DNA of 64,000 nucleotides from JAFGLZ01 sp964390905 (lineage in GTDB: Bacteria; Planctomycetota; Phycisphaerae; UBA1845; JAFGLZ01): the NCBI GenBank assembly GCA_964390905.1, contig CAYMLO010000031.1, positions 1 through 64,000 of the forward strand. Reading direction: 5' to 3'. This document shows positions 58,907 through 64,000 of this stretch, in pieces. The notes beneath the pieces are model-generated. The model made no database searches. It was not told the origin of the DNA and worked only from the letters and a program-made list of their open reading frames with translations. The translations under genes were made by a program, and so were the position numbers. How positions within the stretch are numbered: the first letter of the stretch is position 1; each line of letters opens with the position of its first letter.

Positions 58907-60976
58907 TCAACGCGACGGCTTGCGGATCGCCACGTCGGGCTTGACCCGCCATTGGTGGGTTGGGCTGGCGTTCACCGGGCAAAGGGCGTACGGCCGGCCG
59001 GGCGTCATCTTGGCGTATTCGTCTCGGGGAACCTGTATGTAGAACTCCTGGGCCCAGTACCCACGCTTGGCAGCGGCCCGCACGGCGGGTTGGCCGGGCG
59101 ACTTCAGCAGAAACGTCTTGTCCGCCTTGGCGTAGAATGGCCTGTACTGCGCACTGCCTTCGCCTTCGAACCACTCGTCGACGTGCACAAGCATGTGCCC
59201 GTCCTGTCCCCCCATCCAGCCGGGCCGACTGATCCTGCTGGGCCGATCGTCCGAATCGAACCAGTAGGCCTTGCTGATCGTCAGCCGTTTGTGGGAGACC
59301 TTGGGCCCGCGCGCCTTGCGCGGGGCGGGGTGCTTGAGTCGAAGCAGCGGGGTCTTGCGGATGAGCGTTTGGGCCTCGGACATCGTGGGGGCCGCCAGCA
59401 GGACGATCTTGAGCTCGCGGGCCTTCCCCGTCAGCTCAACCGACTGGCCTTGCTTCAGCTCAGCCTCGATCTCCGCCCAAGGGCGCGGCAGCAGATCGTT
59501 GTAGTCCTCGGGGATCCGGTCCGGCGCATCGAGCGAAAACAGCAGGACCATCAGGTCACCGGGATACAGGCCGTGCGATTCGTCGAGGACCTCCTCGTAG
59601 CTCAGCTCCGAATGGAAACGTCCCGTGCTGTTACGCACACGGCCTTTGACCCTTGTCAGTACCTCGTCGAGGAGCTTGCGCCACGATCTTCTCTCTGGGA
59701 ACATGACCACGATGTTCGGCTCCGGATGCCGTTTGGGAGGGCGGCGGACGTTGGGATTGGGGATCTTGGCGTGCCGGCCGAACTGATCGGAGATCGACAC
59801 GGCCGCGTAGGGATTGCCGCACCTGAACGTCTTGCATCGGCCGCTCTTGGCGTAGCGCCAGCCCCACGTCGGCGCCAGGTCGATCTTGCTCAGGTCCGTG
59901 AACGTGTAGAGATGCGTCATCAGGCCCAGGTAGTTCTCATCCACGATGGATTGGCCCAGCGCGTTGTAGTTCAGGCGATGCCAGCGATGGCCGACGTAGA
60001 CCTCATTGAACGTGTGCGCGCTGAAGCCCCACCCCGAGCCGATGCCGCGAAGCGCCTTGTAGCGGACCTGTCGGTGCGTGAGGTGCTTCCGCGCGAGGCG
60101 CCGCTGCTGCGGGTCCGTGCCGTCGACGGCGGACACGGCGACGACCATCCGCGTCGGGATGCCAATCGCCCGCAGCGCCGTCGTCAGGTAGACGGCGAAC
60201 GACGTACACGAGCCGCGCGTCTTGTGGTCATACATCCCCCGGCCCAGCAGCTCATGGTCGAAGTGCTGATCGATCGTCCAATCGTAATGCTCGCTGTCCC
60301 GCCCGAACTCGCGCTTGTACGCAGCTTCCAGACCGGGATAGACCGTCGGTGAGCCGTTGGGATAGTGGATGTAGTAGGTGGTGAAGACCTTGCTCAGGGA
60401 TCTCGCTCGCCGCATCAACCAGGTGGACGCCTTCTGGACCACCTCCTTGTCGGTCAGCCGGTCGACGTGGATCCCAGCCGCCCTCAGATCGGCCAGAAGC
60501 CGCCGCTGCATGTCGGCGTCCCAGTTGGTGGTCACGTCGGGCTCGAGATAGCGCGTCATCCCGGCGTAGTCCCGCCGCCAGGTGGGGTTCGGCGTGACCG
60601 ACCGACCGGCCGTGCCCAGCGGATAGTGGACGACCTCGATCTCGATGTAGTCGTCTCGTTTCTCCCGCAGCCGGGCGTCCTGGTAGTCGTCGCTGATGGC
60701 ATCTTGGAAGGGAGGCATGAACCGCAGGACGGTCCGGATCGTGTAGGTGTACTCCCGCCGCTCGTCCCAATCGCCGTCAAGCACGCCGTCCCCGTCGCTG
60801 TCCGACTTCTTGGGATCGGTCAGGTACTTGTGGGTCTCCTGAAAATCGCTGAGCCCGTCGCCGTCCGTGTCGACCGGGCCCGCCACGACTGGCCAGACGC
60901 ACAGACCTGTCAGAAGCGCCACGCCCATTGCTGCCTGCCAACGGAAGGACACGGTTGCGCGCGTCGGGGTACTCAT
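58907..60976 (-). CDS. Secreted transglutaminase-like protein with calcium-binding N-terminus
   Basis: A 689-residue exported protein (signal WQAAMGVALLTGLCVWPVVA). Right after it come two thrombospondin-3-like calcium loops (DTDGDGLSDFQE, DSDGDGVLDGDWDE). The transglutaminase-like core is at about residues 225-345: RGSCTSFAVYLTTALRAIGI with Cys257 and FSAHTFNEVYVGHRWHRLNY with His321. The third catalytic position, usually Asp, reads Asn336. The C-terminal half (350 residues) is not recognised. In bacteria such domains act as peptidases or cross-linkers. The start precedes the signal peptide directly. Confidence 0.72.
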   Translation of the reverse strand: MSTPTRATVSFRWQAAMGVALLTGLCVWPVVAGPVDTDGDGLSDFQETHKYLTDPKKSDSDGDGVLDGDWDERREYTYTIRTVLRFMPPFQDAISDDYQDARLREKRDDYIEIEVVHYPLGTAGRSVTPNPTWRRDYAGMTRYLEPDVTTNWDADMQRRLLADLRAAGIHVDRLTDKEVVQKASTWLMRRARSLSKVFTTYYIHYPNGSPTVYPGLEAAYKREFGRDSEHYDWTIDQHFDHELLGRGMYDHKTRGSCTSFAVYLTTALRAIGIPTRMVVAVSAVDGTDPQQRRLARKHLTHRQVRYKALRGIGSGWGFSAHTFNEVYVGHRWHRLNYNALGQSIVDENYLGLMTHLYTFTDLSKIDLAPTWGWRYAKSGRCKTFRCGNPYAAVSISDQFGRHAKIPNPNVRRPPKRHPEPNIVVMFPERRSWRKLLDEVLTRVKGRVRNSTGRFHSELSYEEVLDESHGLYPGDLMVLLFSLDAPDRIPEDYNDLLPRPWAEIEAELKQGQSVELTGKARELKIVLLAAPTMSEAQTLIRKTPLLRLKHPAPRKARGPKVSHKRLTISKAYWFDSDDRPSRISRPGWMGGQDGHMLVHVDEWFEGEGSAQYRPFYAKADKTFLLKSPGQPAVRAAAKRGYWAQEFYIQVPRDEYAKMTPGRPYALCPVNASPTHQWRVKPDVAIRKPSR

Positions 60977-61253
60977 GTGCGACGTTCTCCGTGCAGAAAA
61001 GACCTTCGACGATCACGGCTGCGCCACGGCACGGGTTGCGATGGACCGTCGACGCAGATGCAACCCGAGCCCACCTATCCTCTGGCGGATCAGACCGGGC
61101 TGGGGACAGCTCGGCTCTGCCACGATACGCCTCTTTCATTATTGGGAGATGGGCGCCCCGGGCCAACCCGCTGTCCGCGGTCCAGGGCCCAGAGAGGGAC
61201 AGGTGCCCGTGGCCAACGGGAAACGATCCATACGGCCACCCGCGGATTCCTTG

Positions 61254-62345
61254 TCAGCCGCAGGCCTCGGCAACGACCTCCTGGAGCAGGGCGACCTCTT
61301 TCTGGACGGCGGAGTCCTGTCGGTAGGCCTTGACGCGCTCGCGCTCCGCATCGAGGTTTTCCAGCGTTTGTCGAACGACGCGCTCGAGGTCCTTCTGATC
61401 CCCTGTGCGGAACAGGATCGTGCCCTCAGGCCGGGGCACGACGTCGCTGGCGATGGTGGGCGTGCCGAAGTGCAGCCCCTCCCGCACGGTGAGGGCATCG
61501 CCGTCCGACAACGTCGGCCGGACCACCAGGTCCACCAGCTTGTACGTCGTGTAGAAGGCGTCTTGCGGACGCGAGAACAGCCAGTGCCCCGTCAGGCCGC
61601 GTCGTTTGACTTCTTGCCGCATCTTCTCCGCGTATGCCGGGACGCTGTGCAACAGCTCGGTCAAGAACCACACCACGCCAAGCCTCGGGTACGACTCGCG
61701 GAGTTGATCCACCAGCTCGATGGTCATGTCGATGCCGTACAGATCGGCGCCGTCGCTTAGAAGCACGGGGGCGCCGACCGCCAAGATCACGGGATCGTGT
61801 TCTGCGCAGAAGGTCTTGACCTCCTGTGAGAGGGCCCCTTCATCTTCGGTCCGCCAGACGGGCGGAATGAAGGCTGGCGCGACGAGCGTCTTGTGGGCGA
61901 AATCGCCGATCTGATCGAGGGCATCGCGAATATGGGTGTTGACGACGATGATGCGGGCCGCGGCTTCAAAGCCCCGAGCAATGAGCCAGCGAACGAACCA
62001 TCCATTGGACTCCCACGCCCAGCGAAGCTGTTCGCCGTGTAGGGTGATCACGACCTTCTTGCCGCGGACCCGCGCGAGGAACCAGGTTGCCGCCCATACA
62101 TGCCAGTGGGCGCCGTGCGTGAACAACGACGGTTCCCGACCGAAGAACAAGTACCGAAGGAACCACCGTTTCTTGTAAGCCGCCACCGAAACCGCGCGGC
62201 CGGGAATCTCTCGGGGACCAGCGGTGTTGTAGAGGAAATAGTCCAATCCGGCCCGATCAAGATAGGGCAGGAGGCGCTCGATGTGCACGCCCACCCCCCC
62301 ATGGGGGGGCGGCAACGGTGCGGAAATCGCCAACTGATGCGGCAT
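61254..62345 (-). CDS. Glycosyltransferase family 4-like protein
   Basis: A 363-residue GT-B-type glycosyltransferase. The N-terminus has LAISAPLPPPHGGVGVHIER, the usual first-strand and glycine pattern of GT4 acceptor domains. The donor domain shows VVRPTLSDGDALTVREGLHF, then GTPTIASDVVPRPEG, the family E-x7-E-like region with a GxPxIAS turn. Such enzymes add sugars from nucleotide donors, often in surface-polysaccharide synthesis. The ATG at 62345 follows GAGG and begins at the fold; upstream readings have no family similarity. No neighbouring polysaccharide genes are seen, so the product is unknown. Confidence 0.85.
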   Translation of the reverse strand: MPHQLAISAPLPPPHGGVGVHIERLLPYLDRAGLDYFLYNTAGPREIPGRAVSVAAYKKRWFLRYLFFGREPSLFTHGAHWHVWAATWFLARVRGKKVVITLHGEQLRWAWESNGWFVRWLIARGFEAAARIIVVNTHIRDALDQIGDFAHKTLVAPAFIPPVWRTEDEGALSQEVKTFCAEHDPVILAVGAPVLLSDGADLYGIDMTIELVDQLRESYPRLGVVWFLTELLHSVPAYAEKMRQEVKRRGLTGHWLFSRPQDAFYTTYKLVDLVVRPTLSDGDALTVREGLHFGTPTIASDVVPRPEGTILFRTGDQKDLERVVRQTLENLDAERERVKAYRQDSAVQKEVALLQEVVAEACG

Positions 62346-62894
62346 GTTCCTCGGTCTCTCTCCGATACAAAGCCAAGCGCCTCGCCCCGAGTTTAGTCCA
62401 CGTCTTCGGGACCTGCAAGGTGACCGACGCGCCAGACCCACGACCGCCCCACTGCTCTCTTGGCCTATGAACGGGCGGATTCCCACATGCGCTCGTGAGT
62501 GTCGGGCAGGAGTGCCATTTGACGCATCTCACCCCTGCTCCGATTGGGAGTTGCAGGCGTGATAGTGCACGGTTGCATTCTGTCCAATCAGCCCCAGCCG
62601 ACAGAATTGGTCGCGGATGACCTGCGACACCAGAAAGATGGCTGTCGCTGATGAGTGACCTATCCGTGCCTAGATCCTTGTATCTGCAGCGGAGTGTGTT
62701 CTCCCTGGCAGGGAGTCTGCCGCTGTGGATCGTCCAAAGGCGCAGGAGGACTCGTGCAAGCCTGATTGCGGGCAGGCATCACGTCGATGCGATGACGACC
62801 TAGCCACCTGACGAGGCGTGCACAGTACCACCACCGCGTCTGGAAGCGGGCAGACGCATAGCGCCCGCCGTGCGTGCCACGGAATCCCCTTACG
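62346..62894. other. 549-nt intergenic stretch with two cruciforms
   Basis: No gene is supported. Two inverted repeats stand out. ATTCTGTC (62577-62584) pairs with GACAGAAT (62600-62607). CAGCGG (62687-62692) with CCGCTG (62720-62725) encloses a perfect CTCCCTG-G-CAGGGAG hairpin (62701-62715). The second lies about 170 nt after the stop of the minus-strand radical SAM gene and may be its terminator. Confidence 0.5.
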
Positions 62895-63917
62895 TCATTC
62901 GTAAACCTCATCCGGTCCCAGGATTTCGGGGTAGAAGGACCTGAGGAACCGGCGCGTGACGTAGCACAGGGCGCACTTGTCGGGAACGCGCTGGGGGGCA
63001 TCGAAACCATGCCGCTCGGTCGCCCACCCGGCCAGCCGGACGGGCCCACCGTCGGCGAGCAGGCGGGTGATGACGTTGGCGTTGGCCGGGCCGGCCTCGA
63101 TGAGTCGGCGGACCTTGATCTGGTCCGCCTTGCCGAGGATCACGCCGCAGTTGGTCTGGATGTTGTCGTACGGATCGACGTGCAGCTCCCAGATCTTGGC
63201 GGGGTCGAACTCGACCGCACAGTCCGGACCCTCGTGGCGGAACCGCCATCCCTGACCCGGAGGCAGGTCGGCGATGGGATGGTGCTCGACGAAGCGGCTC
63301 AGTTCCGTGTAGGCCGTGCCGACGAACCGCGGGGGGTGTCGGCGGACGTGTTCGGCCAGGCGATCCTCGTCCCGAGCGATCTGCTCGAACTCGCGGACCT
63401 CCTCGAGCGTGGCCCGCGTGCCCCAGACGTTCTGCGATTCGAACAGCTCGATCGCCACGTCGCGGACACCGACGACCCGCTCGGCGGGGACGTGGGCCTG
63501 GTGGTAGGGGTCCGCACTGATGTAGAGCCCGTCCACGCCCAACGATCGCAGCCGTCCGAGTCGTTCGCGGACGATCTCATCGTTGGTGGCAAACGAGCAG
63601 TTCGTCTCGATGAAATGCGGCTGGGCGCCGCGCTCCTGGGCGAGCGCGATGGCCTCGACCAGCTCATCCCAGTAGAGCATGCATTCCCCACCTGCGATGT
63701 GGATGACGCGGCCCAGCTCGTGCAGGTCACCCAGGTAGCGAGCGCAGCGCTCGGCGTCCATCACGACGTCCGGACGTCTGCCCCTGCAGCCGAAACAGCA
63801 GTGTCGACAGGCGATCGTGCAGCGGTAGGTGAACAGGACCGCGGCCACGCCGAACTCGCCGCCAGCTTGGCGAACACCCACCTCCTTCACGCGTCGGTCG
63901 ACAGGGCCGCGGTTCAC
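62895..63917 (-). CDS. Radical SAM protein
   Basis: A 340-residue radical SAM protein. The 4Fe-4S binding motif CTIACRHCCFGC (C-x3-C-x2-C) lies near residue 33, preceded by the strand AAVLFTYR. GGEC (HIAGGECMLYWDELVEA) is the SAM-binding glycine motif, and DGLYISADPYHQAHVPAERV the next barrel element. Two late cysteines in VPDKCALCYVTRR may bind a second cluster, as in SPASM/twitch-type enzymes. The start is GTG at 63917, 8 nt after AGGAG; a GTG at 63926 sits on the ribosome site itself. Substrate unknown. The 80 nt to the window edge hold no supported gene. Confidence 0.85.
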   Translation of the reverse strand: MNRGPVDRRVKEVGVRQAGGEFGVAAVLFTYRCTIACRHCCFGCRGRRPDVVMDAERCARYLGDLHELGRVIHIAGGECMLYWDELVEAIALAQERGAQPHFIETNCSFATNDEIVRERLGRLRSLGVDGLYISADPYHQAHVPAERVVGVRDVAIELFESQNVWGTRATLEEVREFEQIARDEDRLAEHVRRHPPRFVGTAYTELSRFVEHHPIADLPPGQGWRFRHEGPDCAVEFDPAKIWELHVDPYDNIQTNCGVILGKADQIKVRRLIEAGPANANVITRLLADGGPVRLAGWATERHGFDAPQRVPDKCALCYVTRRFLRSFYPEILGPDEVYE

Positions 63918-64000
63918 GTGGGGCACTCCTCATGGTCGGCCAGACGAGTCGCGCTCGCTCACGCTCATTAGTAACGGGACGGCGGCGCACCGGTCAAGCG

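Overview
The window is a high-GC bacterial segment whose gene content points to a planctomycete or close PVC-superphylum relative (inference; no rRNA or other phylogenetic marker is present). The signs are many large secreted proteins with PQQ-type beta-propellers, three Tat-exported Gfo/Idh/MocA oxidoreductases, secreted glycoside hydrolase-like propellers, an MttB-family protein, a gingipain-like C25 peptidase, a neutral-ceramidase-like enzyme, multi-domain fusions and abundant dispersed hairpin repeats. Most genes look like a scavenging repertoire for glycans, glycoconjugates and organic detritus, arranged as one- and two-gene units rather than as one polysaccharide-utilization locus.

Layout. 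1-2,370: two type II toxin-antitoxin modules (TacAT-like, HigBA), bracketed by two copies of a 32-nt repeat, with a 300-nt ORF-less group II intron-like element. 2,362-9,487: a GH32/43-like propeller, a methyltransferase-like/PQQ fusion, a MazEF-type module with a readable promoter-operator, and a Tat-exported oxidoreductase. 9,490-10,345: an inverted-repeat element beside the tail of a broken surface protein, then a double hairpin. 10,347-20,215: a tandem esterase, SSS symporter, SDR, NhaC antiporter, and an HtrA protease followed by a catalytically dead HtrA-like partner.

20,892-23,970 is a decayed integron. It holds an integrase C-terminus in the same orientation as the cassettes, a two-gene cassette (small protein plus HExxH metallopeptidase) with its attC, a methyltransferase cassette broken by a stop codon with its attC, a DUF5808-like cassette without a recognisable attC, and a second integrase fragment cut off at a 137-bp dispersed repeat. 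24,161-36,418: HEAT-repeat protein, GH20-like enzyme, a second GH32/43-like propeller, oxidoreductase plus MttB-family methyltransferase, a nucleotidyltransferase toxin-antitoxin-like pair, C25 peptidase, and an alpha/beta-hydrolase/TIM-barrel fusion. 36,398-53,536: GH28 enzyme, secreted and membrane proteins of unknown function, oxidoreductase translated next to a giant FAD oxidoreductase, ceramidase-like enzyme, and a 1,663-residue PQQ/methyltransferase-like/CBM9-like/malectin-like protein. 53,537-64,000: a second mini group II intron-like element next to a broken gene copy, an ECF-type sigma factor with its overlapping anti-sigma-like partner, a phosphoesterase-SGNH fusion, a REP-like palindrome array, a transglutaminase-like protein, a glycosyltransferase and a radical SAM protein.

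The strongest second-look items are the integron remnant with its metallopeptidase cassette, and the pair of equal-length ORF-less group II intron-like elements that both start 3 nt after the same hairpin, which is the kind of target used by class C introns. All functions are inferred from reading the sequence; no database search was run.
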